Of a DNA stretch of 64,000 nucleotides, positions 35,960-45,823 are shown one piece after another. The position numbers were made by a program, and so were the translations under genes. The stretch lies in contig NZ_JABFFR010000009.1 of assembly GCF_013423485.1 (NCBI RefSeq), forward strand, positions 1 to 64,000. The letters run 5' to 3'. The stretch comes from Azospirillum oleiclasticum (GTDB taxonomy: Bacteria; Pseudomonadota; Alphaproteobacteria; Azospirillales; Azospirillaceae). Under the pieces are notes generated by a model that was given only the letters and a program-made list of their open reading frames with translations, had not been told where the DNA came from and ran no database searches. Positions within the stretch are counted from its first letter, which is position 1; every line of letters starts with the position of its first letter.

Positions 35960-36376
35960 TCAATCCACCAGCGCTTCCAGCGTGTTGCGGACGACCGCGG
36001 CGATCTCCTGGGCCATCGGCCCCACGTCGATGTCGCGGCTGCCGAGGATGACGGACAGCTCGCGCTCGGTGGTGGGGGCGAAGCGGGCGATCTCCGGCAG
36101 CAGGTCGTCGGGCAGCAGCGCCTCGCGTGCCACGCCGCCGCGGGCCGCGGCCTTGTCGCGCCAGGCGCTCAGCTCCGCAACGATCGCCGACTCGATCTGC
36201 TTCGACTCCTCCTTGCGCCGCAGGTCCTGATACAGGACCAGGATCCGCCAGCCACCGTCGGCATAGGCGGTGTCGATGCGTTCGACCTCCACCGTACGCA
36301 GGAAAGCGGACAGCGTCTCCTGCGCGTCCTCCCGATCGGTGTCGGGAATCTGGAAGGTTCTGATCTCGGTGGTCAT
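35960..36376 (-). CDS. HRDC-domain protein
   Basis: 138 residues from ATG 36376 (GTGAGG upstream). The C-terminal half (ARGGVAREALLPDDLLPEIARFAPTTERELSVI) is an HRDC domain, the helical nucleic-acid-binding module of RecQ and RNase D. The N-terminal half (TTEIRTFQIPDTDREDAQETLSAFLRTVEV) is a small alpha/beta region seen in stand-alone HRDC proteins. Function unknown. Confidence 0.8.
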   Translation of the reverse strand: MTTEIRTFQIPDTDREDAQETLSAFLRTVEVERIDTAYADGGWRILVLYQDLRRKEESKQIESAIVAELSAWRDKAAARGGVAREALLPDDLLPEIARFAPTTERELSVILGSRDIDVGPMAQEIAAVVRNTLEALVD

Positions 36377-36463
36377 GGTGGCCTCACCTGCGCGACTCGA
36401 CACCTTGGGGTGTAGCGCGTCCACCTTACGCGTTTATTGACGGCCGAAAAAAACGCCGGAAAT

Positions 36464-36781
36464 TCAGAAGGGCGCCGCACCGTCGGCGATCGCCGCCGCC
36501 TGCACCAGATTGCAGCCACAGGTCGGGCATGGCAGGGACGCCAGCACCATGCGCCGCTGATCCGGCGTGAGGTCGGTGCCAAGGCCGGCCGCCGCTTCGG
36601 CGAGCGCGCGGCGGTGATAGGCGGTGGAGCCGCAGCCCTCGTCCAGCACCGCGCGCAGGTCGTTGCCGTCCACCACGCGGAACGCCGCCGCCGGTCGAGC
36701 CAGCCCGGTCGCCGCGGCACCGGCGAGAAGCGCACCGAAGGCACGAAGGGCGCCGCGCCGCCCGGCCCGATCCTTGTCCAT
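36464..36781 (-). CDS. Tat-exported small protein with CPTCGC motif
   Basis: 105 residues; ATG 36781 follows GGAGG at 5 nt. The N-terminus (DRAGRRGALRAFGALLAGAAATGLARPAAA) is a twin-arginine signal. The mature part has CGSTAYHRRALAEAA and ends near LASLPCPTCGCNLV, so three clustered cysteines suggest a metal or haem site or a disulfide. No family is recognised. Tat export implies folding, perhaps with a cofactor, before transport. Confidence 0.65.
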   Translation of the reverse strand: MDKDRAGRRGALRAFGALLAGAAATGLARPAAAFRVVDGNDLRAVLDEGCGSTAYHRRALAEAAAGLGTDLTPDQRRMVLASLPCPTCGCNLVQAAAIADGAAPF

Positions 36782-37036
36782 TCCATCCTCCGTGACCCTT
36801 GGGTCAGGCGGCCAGCATGCCACGGGCCATTCATTCCGCAAAGCCGCAAGAACGCCACGGCTGCCCTGTTCCCTCCAGCATTGCCGGATGTCCGGCAAGC
36901 AAAGCCCTACGGCATAGCCTTGTCATGGAAACGACATCTTTGCGTGCATAGCACAATTTCGCCAACCGTGCTAAGGTGACCGCCGCCGACAACCCGTCCT
37001 GGTGCGGTCGGATGCCGAACAACGGAAGAGCGTGTC

Positions 37037-37342
37037 ATGGAGTTCACGGTCAAGGACAGCCCGAACGCGACCGAACTTTTCCTGAGCGGCCGCATGACTT
37101 TCGCCGATCATGACAAGTTCCGGACTCTGATCGCCACCTTCGACCGCCCGGCGGGTCATGGCATGGTGTTCGATCTGTCGGGGGTGGAGTTCGTGGACTC
37201 CTCCGGCCTCGGGATGTTCATCATCGCCCGCGACACGGCGCAGAAGAAGAACCTGGAGTTCACCATCCGTGGGGCGCGCGACGAGGTGAAGCGGCTGTTC
37301 ACCATCGCGAAGTTCAACAAGATGTTCAACATCGTGGATTGA
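37037..37342 (+). CDS. STAS-domain anti-sigma-factor antagonist
   Basis: 101 residues. The STAS fold is clear: MVFDLSGVEFVDSSGLGMFIIARD carries the phosphorylatable Ser of SpoIIAA/RsbV-type proteins. It would be controlled by a kinase/anti-sigma factor and by the PP2C phosphatase encoded 12 bp downstream. The matching kinase gene is not in the window. Confidence 0.92.
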   Translation: MEFTVKDSPNATELFLSGRMTFADHDKFRTLIATFDRPAGHGMVFDLSGVEFVDSSGLGMFIIARDTAQKKNLEFTIRGARDEVKRLFTIAKFNKMFNIVD

Positions 37343-37354
37343 CATGGCCTCCGG

Positions 37355-38554
37355 ATGACCGGCGCCTCCCCTCCCAACAGCCTCTACGGGATCGATCTCG
37401 GAATCCCGCTGGATGAACGCCGTGTCGTCATCGCCGATGAAAGCGCCTTCAACCGCAAGACCCTCGCCCGCTTCCTGCAGTGGGCGGGCATCCGCCGGGT
37501 GGAGTTCGCGGCCGACGCCGATGCCGTTCTGGGCACACTGGAGCGGTTCGACGCCGACCTGCTGATCCTCGACACCACCTTCGGGGGGCATGACGGCATT
37601 CCGTTATGCCGCCGCATCCGGCAGGACCCGCGCTTCCGCGACATGCCGATCGTCATGCAGAGCGCGCTGAACTCCGACCATCTGCGCACCGTCTGCTTCC
37701 AGGCGGGGGCGACCGACGTGATCTCCAAGCCGGTCAATCCCGGCGAATGCATCGCGCGCGTCCGCTACCATCTGGAGCGCCGAGCGCTGGTGCAGGAGCT
37801 GCGGTCCTTCCGCGAGCGCATCGAGCGCGACCTGCGCCAGGCCCGCGCCATGCAGCTGGCCCTGGTGCCGGAGCCGGCCGCCGTGGCGGCGCTGGCGGAA
37901 CGGCGCGGGCTGGCCGTGGACGCGGTCTTCCGCAGCTCCGACGAGGTGGGCGGCGACTTCTGGACGATCGTCGAGCTGGACGACGGGCGCGTCGGGCTGT
38001 TCGCGGCCGACCTGTCCGGCCACGGCATCGCCGCGGCGATCAACGCCTTCCGGCTCCACACGCTGCTCGCCCGCGTGCCCGAGGGGGCGCTGGCCGATCC
38101 CGCCCTACTTCTGCACGACCTGAACGGGCGGCTGAACGAGATCCTGCCCGTCGGGCAATTCGCCACCGCCTTCTACGGCGTCTTCGACACCGCGGCCGAT
38201 CAGCTGCTCTACGCCGCGGCGGGAACCACCAGCCCGATCCTGGGAAACGCGGCGGGGCTGCGCGCCATCGACAGCGCCGGCCCGCTGCTCGGCCCTTTCG
38301 CCGGGGCGGAGTACGAGAACCGCGTGGAGCCCTTCCGGCCCGGCGATCACCTGCTCGTCTATTCCGACGGCGTGACGGAGGCCCGCGACGCCTTCGACCG
38401 CATGCTGGGCGAGGCCGGTTTGCTGGACCTGATGGCGCGCGCACTGGCTGCGGCACCGGAGCGCCCGCTGCATCGCCTGATGGCCGATTTCGATGCCGAC
38501 CACGGCCAGCGGCTGCGCGACGACCTGACCGCGATCTGGGTGGCGCGGCGCTGA
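37355..38554 (+). CDS. Response regulator with SpoIIE/PP2C phosphatase output
   Basis: 399 residues. The receiver domain (VVIADESAFNRKTLARFLQ; likely phospho-Asp in DLLILDTTFGGHDG; Lys in VISKPVNPGE) occupies about 18-140. A linking coiled coil (RSFRERIERDLRQARAMQLALVPEP) leads to a PP2C-like phosphatase domain (SSDEVGGDFWTIVELDDGRVGLFAADLSGHGIAAA, LLVYSDGVTEARD). It would dephosphorylate the upstream STAS protein when its receiver is activated, a partner-switching module. Confidence 0.92.
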   Translation: MTGASPPNSLYGIDLGIPLDERRVVIADESAFNRKTLARFLQWAGIRRVEFAADADAVLGTLERFDADLLILDTTFGGHDGIPLCRRIRQDPRFRDMPIVMQSALNSDHLRTVCFQAGATDVISKPVNPGECIARVRYHLERRALVQELRSFRERIERDLRQARAMQLALVPEPAAVAALAERRGLAVDAVFRSSDEVGGDFWTIVELDDGRVGLFAADLSGHGIAAAINAFRLHTLLARVPEGALADPALLLHDLNGRLNEILPVGQFATAFYGVFDTAADQLLYAAAGTTSPILGNAAGLRAIDSAGPLLGPFAGAEYENRVEPFRPGDHLLVYSDGVTEARDAFDRMLGEAGLLDLMARALAAAPERPLHRLMADFDADHGQRLRDDLTAIWVARR

Positions 38555-38650
38555 TCACGGTCGCATGCGACCCTTCGACGCGTGGCGGAGGGCGGCGCTT
38601 TACGACTTAATGCCGCAATGCAAACAAACCATCCGGACAGGGGTGACAGC

Positions 38651-38863
38651 ATGGCTTCCATCATGATCAAGGTCGCGCGCGAAGGCCTTGTCAGCAAGGC
38701 TCTGAAGACCGCCGACGTCGGCCCGACCAGCGGCGATTCCATCGTTTACGAGATCCAGAACGTGCCCGACGGCGTGACCGTCGACGACGTCATCGCCGCC
38801 TTCAAGGGCTACAAGCCCGCCGACAAGGTGTACGAGCTGGACTGGGCGGCGCTGAAGGGTTGA
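38651..38863 (+). CDS. Small conserved-looking protein of unknown function
   Basis: 70 residues from ATG 38651 with AGGGGTGA upstream. The product (MASIMIKVAREGLVSKALKT...) is compact with predicted mixed helix/strand and ends in YELDWAALKG. No family is recognised. A good terminator follows 35 bp later, so it is probably the last gene of the STAS/phosphatase unit or monocistronic. Confidence 0.65.
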   Translation: MASIMIKVAREGLVSKALKTADVGPTSGDSIVYEIQNVPDGVTVDDVIAAFKGYKPADKVYELDWAALKG

Positions 38864-38897
38864 GCTGACGGCGTTTCCGCGCCGGGCCGCCACCCAA

Positions 38898-38930
38898 CCC
38901 TCCCCCATCTGATGACGGGGGAGGGCTTTT
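38898..38930 (+). terminator. Rho-independent terminator
   Basis: CCCTCCCCC (38898-38906) pairs with GGGGGAGGG (38917-38925), followed by CTTTTC. It ends the plus-strand unit before the convergent hrpB gene. Confidence 0.75.
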
Positions 38931-38934
38931 CTCC

Positions 38935-41484
38935 TCACCGCCGCGGCTTCGCGCGCGCGGTCGGCTCGGCCTCCAGCGGGTTGTCGGGCCAGTAATGCTT
39001 TGGGTACTGGCCTTTCAGGTCGGCCTTCACCTCGCGGTAGGCGTTGGCCCAGAAGCTTGCCAGATCGCGGGTGACCTGCACCGGACGGCGCGCCGGCGAC
39101 AGCAGGTGCAGCAGCAGCGGCACCCGGCCGCGCGCCACGCGCGGCGTCTCCGCCAACCCGAACATCTCCTGCAACCGCACCGCCAGCACCGGCGTCTCCC
39201 CCTCGTAGTCGATGGGCACGCGCGAGCCGCTGGGCACCGTGACGTGGGTCGGCGCCTCCTCCTCCAGCCGCTTCTGCATGGCCCAGGGCAGCAGGGCGCG
39301 CAGCGCGCTGCCGAGGTCGAGACGCTCCAGGTGGGCGCGGCGCGTGAGGCCATCGAGATGCGGGACCAGCCAGTCGTCCAGCGTGTCCATCAGGGTGGCG
39401 TCGGACAGGTCCGGCCACTCCTCCCCCTCCATCCGACGCAGGAAGGCCACCCGCTCCCGCCAACGGCGCAGCTCGTCGGTCCAGGGCAGGCAGGCGAGCC
39501 CCATCTGGCGCACGCCTTCGGCCATCGCGCGCGCCACCGCGTCGGCGGGCGGCTTCGCCAGCCGGGTCTCCTTCAGCACCAGCGCGAACAGCGTGCGGCG
39601 GCGGCGGGCTTGCACCACCTCCTCCCGCGCGTCCCAGGTCACCTCCTCGGTCTCGGTGATCGCCTCGGCGAAGGCCTCCTCCAGCTCAGGCTGGGTCACG
39701 GGGGCGGCCAGGAAGACACGCGACTCGCGCACCGCGCCGTCGAGATCGGCGACCGCCAGCCAGTCCTCGGCCGACAGCGGCTCGGCCTGGGCGAAGAAAG
39801 CGCCGCGTCCGTTGGACAGGCGGTAGCTCGCCGCCTGCCCCCCTGCCCCGCCGCCCACTCCACCGCCCGGCCGCCGCTGGCCGATGCGGTCGGGATAGGC
39901 GAGCGCCACCAGCAGACCGGTCGCCCCGACGCTCCCCTCCCCCGCCCGCGCGCCGAGTTGCCGGCGCCAGATGCGGGCCTGCTTCAACGCCTGCTGCGCG
40001 CCGCCGCGGTCGATGTCGGCGAGGCGCCCCCGCCCCCCACCGTCTGCGGGCCCGTCCAGGGCACGCAGCGCCTCAACGCGAACGCGCAGGTCGGCGTCGC
40101 GCTGGCCGGGCCGGGCGCGCAGGATGTCGCGCTCCCCCAGCAGGGCCGCCAGTTCGCAGGCCAGCCCGCCCAGCCCCAGCTCCCGGCCCCGCAGCATCAT
40201 GTGGGCGAGACGCGGGTGCACGCCGAAGCCGGCCATGCGACGCCCGTGCGGAGTGACGGCGTTGCGCCCGTCGAGCGCCCCCAGCTCCCGCAGCAGCTCG
40301 CGCGCCTGCGCCATGGCCGCGGCCGGGGGCGGGTCGAGCCAGGACAGCGACTCCGGCTCCGCCACCCCCCACTGGGCCAGCTCCAGCGCCAGCGGGGCAA
40401 GATCGGCGTCGAGGATCTCCGGCGTGCCGAAGGGGGCGAGCGCCCTTTGCTGCGCCTCCGGCCACAGGCGGTAGCAGACGCCCGGCTCCAGCCGCCCGGC
40501 ACGGCCGCGCCGCTGCTCGGCCGCGGCCTGGGAGACCCGGACGGTGGCCAGCCGGGTCATGGCGCTGCGCGGGTCGAAGCGCGGCACCCGCATCAGGCCG
40601 GAATCCACCACGATGCGGATGCCCTCGATGGTCAGGCTGGTCTCGGCGATGGCGGTGGACAGCACCACCTTGCGCCGGCCGGGCGTGGTCGGGCCGATGG
40701 CGCGGTCCTGCGCGTCCGCCGACAGGTCGCCGTAGAGCGGCGCGATGTCGGTCTGCGGGCCGAGCTCCGCCGCCTCCAGCAGCGCCTGCACCCGCCGGAT
40801 CTCCCCCACACCGGGCAGGAAGACCAGCGCGTTGCCCGGCTCCTCGCGCAGCGCCCGGCGCACCGCCGACGCCACCGCGTCCTCGATCCGCGCGCCGGGC
40901 GGCGGGGCGTCGAGATGGCGGGTCTCCACCGGGAAGGCGCGGCCCTCGCTGGTCACCATCGGGGCACCGCCGAGCAGGGCAGCCACCGGGGCCGCGTCCA
41001 GCGTCGCCGACATGACGCAGAGCCGCAGGTCGTCGCGGAGCGCTCCCCGCGATTCCAGGCAGAGGGCCAGCGCCGTATCGCCGTCGATGCCGCGCTCGTG
41101 GAACTCGTCGAACAGCACGGCACCCACCTCCGCCAGCTCCGGATCCTCCTGGAGCCGGCGCAGGAACAGGCCGTCCGTCACCACCTCGATGCGGGTGTCC
41201 GGGCCGACGCGGGTGTCGAGCCGCACGCGGTAGCCGACGGTGCGCCCGACCTCCTCCCCCAGCATCGACGCCATGCGGCGGGCGGCGGCGCGGGCGGCCA
41301 GCCGCCGCGGCTCCAGCACCACGACCTTGCGGCCGGCCAGCCAGGGCCGGTCGAGCAGGGCCAGCGGCACCCGCGTCGTCTTGCCGGCCCCCGGCGGGGC
41401 CTGGAGCACCGCGAGGCCGGGGCCGTCGAGCGCGTCCAGAAGCTCGGGCAGAACCGGATTGATGGGAAGGGAGGGGATCGCCAT
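38935..41484 (-). CDS. hrpB: ATP-dependent helicase HrpB (DEAH/RHA)
   Basis: 849 residues, typical size. Walker A APPGAGKTTRVPLALL, DEAH-type box VLFDEFHERGIDGD, VMSATLD (motif III), STAIAETSLTIEGIRIVVDSG and QRRGRAGRLEPGVCYRLW (motif VI) are in order. A helicase-associated region and the HrpB-specific C-terminal domain follow (PSGSRVPIDYEGETPVLAVRLQEMFGL). Its substrate is uncertain. The gene has GC-rich internal inserts (RPGGGVGGGAGGQAASY). Confidence 0.95.
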   Translation of the reverse strand: MAIPSLPINPVLPELLDALDGPGLAVLQAPPGAGKTTRVPLALLDRPWLAGRKVVVLEPRRLAARAAARRMASMLGEEVGRTVGYRVRLDTRVGPDTRIEVVTDGLFLRRLQEDPELAEVGAVLFDEFHERGIDGDTALALCLESRGALRDDLRLCVMSATLDAAPVAALLGGAPMVTSEGRAFPVETRHLDAPPPGARIEDAVASAVRRALREEPGNALVFLPGVGEIRRVQALLEAAELGPQTDIAPLYGDLSADAQDRAIGPTTPGRRKVVLSTAIAETSLTIEGIRIVVDSGLMRVPRFDPRSAMTRLATVRVSQAAAEQRRGRAGRLEPGVCYRLWPEAQQRALAPFGTPEILDADLAPLALELAQWGVAEPESLSWLDPPPAAAMAQARELLRELGALDGRNAVTPHGRRMAGFGVHPRLAHMMLRGRELGLGGLACELAALLGERDILRARPGQRDADLRVRVEALRALDGPADGGGRGRLADIDRGGAQQALKQARIWRRQLGARAGEGSVGATGLLVALAYPDRIGQRRPGGGVGGGAGGQAASYRLSNGRGAFFAQAEPLSAEDWLAVADLDGAVRESRVFLAAPVTQPELEEAFAEAITETEEVTWDAREEVVQARRRRTLFALVLKETRLAKPPADAVARAMAEGVRQMGLACLPWTDELRRWRERVAFLRRMEGEEWPDLSDATLMDTLDDWLVPHLDGLTRRAHLERLDLGSALRALLPWAMQKRLEEEAPTHVTVPSGSRVPIDYEGETPVLAVRLQEMFGLAETPRVARGRVPLLLHLLSPARRPVQVTRDLASFWANAYREVKADLKGQYPKHYWPDNPLEAEPTARAKPRR

Positions 41485-41604
41485 GGCCGCCTTGGTGGCG
41501 CGAAAGCCGCCTTCGCGTCAACCTCTGCCGCTGGCGTTGCACGCGCAAATGGGGGACACTGCGCACCGGCGCGCCGGGCGCCGGTCAAGGACGGGTCCTT
41601 CGTC

Positions 41605-42222
41605 ATGCTGACGCTCTACACCTTCCCCACCCCCAACGGGCACAAGGCGTCCATCCTGCTGGAGGAGCTGGGCCTGTCCTACAAGGTCCACAAGCTCGAC
41701 CTGATGGCGGGGGAGCACAAGAAGCCCGACTACCTGGCGATCAGCCCGATCGGCAAGATCCCCGCGGTGGTGGAGGAGCTGCCGGGCGGGGTGAAGCGCA
41801 AGCTGTTCGGATCGGGCGCCATCCTGCTGCATTTCGCCGAGCGCACCGGCCGGCTGATGCCACAGGGGGTGGAGGCGCGGGCCGACGCGCTGAGCTGGCT
41901 GATGCTGGGGATCAGCGACCTGGGCCCGACGGCGGTGGACATGTTCCGCTTCTCCGTCCGCGCGCCAGAGAAGATCCCCTACGCCATCGATCTGTTCAAG
42001 GGCGAGCTGATCCGCTGCTACGACGCCATGGAGGGCCGACTGGCGGAGCGGGAGTATCTGGCCGACGAGTATTCGATCGCCGACATCGCCTGCTTCCCCT
42101 TCATCGCCGTGGCCGCCGTGGCCAACGCCGCGCTGCTGGAACGCTACCCCAACATCAAGCGCTGGCACGACACGCTGTCCGCCCGCCCGGCCGTGCAGCG
42201 CGGCATGGCCGTGCCCGAGTGA
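41605..42222 (+). CDS. Glutathione S-transferase family protein (YfcG/YghU-like)
   Basis: 205 residues. The N-terminal thioredoxin-like GST domain (MLTLYTFPTPNGHKASILLEELGL, IGKIPAVVEE, GSGAILLHFAERTGRLMP) and the all-helical C-terminal domain (YLADEYSIADIACFPFI) are complete. TFPTPNGHKASI resembles the YfcG/GSTN-Ure2p-like class with disulfide-reductase activity. It is followed by the M20 gene after 42 bp. Confidence 0.9.
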   Translation: MLTLYTFPTPNGHKASILLEELGLSYKVHKLDLMAGEHKKPDYLAISPIGKIPAVVEELPGGVKRKLFGSGAILLHFAERTGRLMPQGVEARADALSWLMLGISDLGPTAVDMFRFSVRAPEKIPYAIDLFKGELIRCYDAMEGRLAEREYLADEYSIADIACFPFIAVAAVANAALLERYPNIKRWHDTLSARPAVQRGMAVPE

Positions 42223-42264
42223 CCGCAGCGCCCGACTGAAAGCAGCCCAGGAAGCCGCCGCCGC

Positions 42265-43440
42265 ATGCCCGTCGTGAACCGCATCGCCGACTTCCACGCC
42301 GATATGACGGCGTGGCGCCGCGACCTGCACGCCCACCCCGAGCTCGCCTACGAGGAGCACCGCACCGCCGACATGGTGGCCTCGAAACTGGCGGAGTTCG
42401 GCATCGGGGTGCGGCGCGGGCTGGGCGGCACCGGGGTGGTCGGCACGCTGCGCGGCAGCGGCGGCGGCGGCCGCGCCATCGGCCTGCGCGCCGACATGGA
42501 CGCCCTGCCGATCCAGGAGGCGAACGACGTTCCCCACGTGTCGCGCAATCCCGGCCGCATGCACGCCTGCGGCCACGACGGGCACACCACCATGCTGCTG
42601 GGTGCCGCCCGCTATCTTGCGGAAACCCGGAATTTCGACGGCACCGTGCACTTCATCTTCCAGCCGGCGGAGGAGGGACGCGCCGGCGCCCGCGCCATGA
42701 TGGCGGACGGGCTGTTCCGCGAGTTCCCGGTGGAGGCCGTCTACGGCCTGCACAACTGGCCGGAGCTGGAGCCGGGCACCATGACGGTGCATGACGGCCC
42801 GGTCATGGCCGCCGCCGACCAGATCGAGATCACCGTCACCGGGCAAGGCGCCCACGCCGCCATGCCACATCTGGGCGTCGATCCCATCGCCGTGGCGGCG
42901 CAGATCGTGACCGCCGCGCAGACGCTGGTCAGCCGGAGCACGGACCCGCTGGACGCCGCGGTCCTGTCCATCACCACCATCAACGCCGGCAGCACCTTCA
43001 ACGTCATCCCGGCCGAGGCCCGCTTGACCGGCACCGTGCGCAGCTTCCGCCCGGAGACCCAGGACCGGTTGGAGGCGCAGTTGCGCCGCCTCGTCACCGG
43101 CATCGCCGCGGCGATGGGCGCCACGGCCGATCTCGTCTACCGCCGCGGCTACCCGGTCACCCGCAACAGCGCGGCGGAGACGGAGGTCGCCGCCGGTGTC
43201 GCCGCCCGGCTGGTCGGCGCGGAGCGGCTGCGCCGCGATCTGCCCCCGTCCATGGGAGCGGAGGATTTCGGCTTCATGCTGGCGGAAATCCCCGGCTGCT
43301 ACGCCTGGATCGGCCAGGGCGGGTCGGCGCTCGGCTGCACGCTGCACAACCCCCGCTACGACTTCAACGACGACATCCTGCCGCTGGGCGCCAGCTACTG
43401 GGCCACGCTCGTCGAAACCACCCTGCCGCGGAGCCCCTGA
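42265..43440 (+). CDS. M20-family amidohydrolase (hippurate hydrolase/N-acyl-amino-acid hydrolase-like)
   Basis: 391 residues. Metal-site motifs: LRADMDALPIQE, MHACGHDGHTTMLLGA, FIFQPAEEGRAGARAM and a late MGAEDFGFML. A dimerisation domain is inserted between (TVTGQGAHAAMPHLGVDPI). The family cleaves N-acyl or N-aromatic amino acids such as hippurate or indole-3-acetyl-amino acids; the exact substrate is undetermined. It is followed after 6 bp by a lipoprotein gene. Confidence 0.92.
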   Translation: MPVVNRIADFHADMTAWRRDLHAHPELAYEEHRTADMVASKLAEFGIGVRRGLGGTGVVGTLRGSGGGGRAIGLRADMDALPIQEANDVPHVSRNPGRMHACGHDGHTTMLLGAARYLAETRNFDGTVHFIFQPAEEGRAGARAMMADGLFREFPVEAVYGLHNWPELEPGTMTVHDGPVMAAADQIEITVTGQGAHAAMPHLGVDPIAVAAQIVTAAQTLVSRSTDPLDAAVLSITTINAGSTFNVIPAEARLTGTVRSFRPETQDRLEAQLRRLVTGIAAAMGATADLVYRRGYPVTRNSAAETEVAAGVAARLVGAERLRRDLPPSMGAEDFGFMLAEIPGCYAWIGQGGSALGCTLHNPRYDFNDDILPLGASYWATLVETTLPRSP

Positions 43441-43446
43441 CCGCCC

Positions 43447-43923
43447 ATGCGCCGCCCTGCCTTGCGCCACCTTGTCATTCCCGCGCTCCTGCTGTCTCTG
43501 GCGCTGGCCGGCTGCGCCTCGTCCGGCGACGGCGGCTCCGCCGACCGCCCGCTGGTCCCCGCCGACGCCGAGCCCGGCACCTACTGGCAGGGGGAGCGCA
43601 GCCAGTCCGCCGAGCGCGCCCAGCTCGTCGCCCGCAGCGACCGCGAGTGGACGGAGCTGTGGGCCCGCGTCGGCCAGGAACCGCCCAGCCGCGGCCTGCC
43701 CGGCGGGCGCATGGCGGTGGGCATCTTCCTCGGCTACCGCGACACCGGCGGCTATGGCGTGACCATCGAGCAAGTCGCGGTGAAGGACGGCGCGCTGGTG
43801 GTGAACTACCGCGAGCGCGTGCCGGGTCCGACAGCGGCGGTGGTGCAGGCGATCACATCGCCCTTCGCCGTGCGGCTGGTGCCGGCGGCGGAGGGGACGG
43901 CGAAGTTCGTAAGGGTGCGGTGA
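43447..43923 (+). CDS. Lipoprotein with PrcB C-terminal domain
   Basis: 158 residues. A lipobox (LSLALAGCASS) marks Cys at about 22 for lipidation. The C-terminal stretch (MAVGIFLGYRDTGGYGVTIEQVAVKDGALVVNYRERVPGPTA) matches the PrcB_C domain described in a spirochaete protease complex. Function in proteobacteria is unknown. It is probably co-transcribed with the M20 gene. Confidence 0.78.
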   Translation: MRRPALRHLVIPALLLSLALAGCASSGDGGSADRPLVPADAEPGTYWQGERSQSAERAQLVARSDREWTELWARVGQEPPSRGLPGGRMAVGIFLGYRDTGGYGVTIEQVAVKDGALVVNYRERVPGPTAAVVQAITSPFAVRLVPAAEGTAKFVRVR

Positions 43924-43952
43924 GGTCGTCGGCCTGAGCCCCCACCCAACCC

Positions 43953-44831
43953 TCACGTCCCCGCCCGCGGGTCCAGCGCGTCCTGCAGGCCGTCGCCCAG
44001 CAGGTTGACGGCGATCACCGTCAGGAAGATCAGCAGCCCCGGCCACACCGCCAGCATCGGCGCCGACACCACCAGATCCTGCGCGCCGGTCAGCATGTTG
44101 CCCCAGGAGGGCAGCGGCGGCTGGATGCCGAGGCCGAGGAAGCTCAGCACCGATTCCAGCAGGATGGTGTTGCCCACCGTCAGCGTCGTCGCCACCACCG
44201 CGGGGGCGGCGACGTTGGGCAGGATGTGGGCCAGCATGATGCGCCGGCTGTCCGCCCCCAGCGCGGTCGCGGCCCGCACATAGTCGCGGCGCTTGGTCGC
44301 CAGGGTCGCCCCGCGCACGAGACGCGCTACGGTCGTCCAGCCGAACAGCGCCACCAGAACCACGATGCGCAGCAGGCTCGCCCCCTCCGCCCCCGCCACA
44401 TCCGCCGGCACGCCGAGCCGGGTCAGATCCACCGCCGCCAGCACGATCAGCAGCGGCAGCAGCGGCAGGGCGATGAAGCCGTCGGTGACGCGCATCAGCA
44501 GCGCGTCGAAGCGCCCGCCGAAATAGCCGGCGACCAGCCCGACCGCGGTGCCGATCAGCCCCGCCGCCAACGCCGCCGCCACCCCCACCGCCAGCGACAC
44601 CCGGCCGCCATGGAGCAGCCGCAGCAGCACGTCCCGCCCCAGTTCGTCGGTGCCCAACGGGTGCTCCGCCGAGGGCGGGGCGAAGCGGTCGAGCAGTCTG
44701 ATGGCGGTGGGATCGATGCCCAGCGCCGATTCCACCAGCGGGGCCGCGATCACCGCGGTGGTGAGCAGCGCGAGCAGAACGGCACTCGCCACCGCCAGCC
44801 GGTGCCGCGCGAAACGCCGCAGGCCCCTCAT
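43953..44831 (-). CDS. Peptide ABC transporter permease (DppC/OppC type)
   Basis: 292 residues. N-terminal membrane segment (RLAVASAVLLALLTTAVIAAPLV), the DppC-type sequence EHPLGTDELGRDVLLRLLHGGRVSLAVGV and the EAA-loop region DYVRAATALGADSRRIMLAHILPN precede further helices. Third gene of a binding-protein/DppB/DppC operon, 10 bp after the second. No ATPase genes follow. Confidence 0.93.
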   Translation of the reverse strand: MRGLRRFARHRLAVASAVLLALLTTAVIAAPLVESALGIDPTAIRLLDRFAPPSAEHPLGTDELGRDVLLRLLHGGRVSLAVGVAAALAAGLIGTAVGLVAGYFGGRFDALLMRVTDGFIALPLLPLLIVLAAVDLTRLGVPADVAGAEGASLLRIVVLVALFGWTTVARLVRGATLATKRRDYVRAATALGADSRRIMLAHILPNVAAPAVVATTLTVGNTILLESVLSFLGLGIQPPLPSWGNMLTGAQDLVVSAPMLAVWPGLLIFLTVIAVNLLGDGLQDALDPRAGT

Positions 44832-44841
44832 CGCCGCCCCC

Positions 44842-45807
<966 letters not shown>

Positions 45808-45823
45808 GGAAAACCCTCTCCCG

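Noticed and set aside
38995..41604. Plus-strand frame running antisense to hrpB into the GST gene
   Set aside because: GST begins at its own ATG 41605; the upstream part is an antisense shadow of hrpB.
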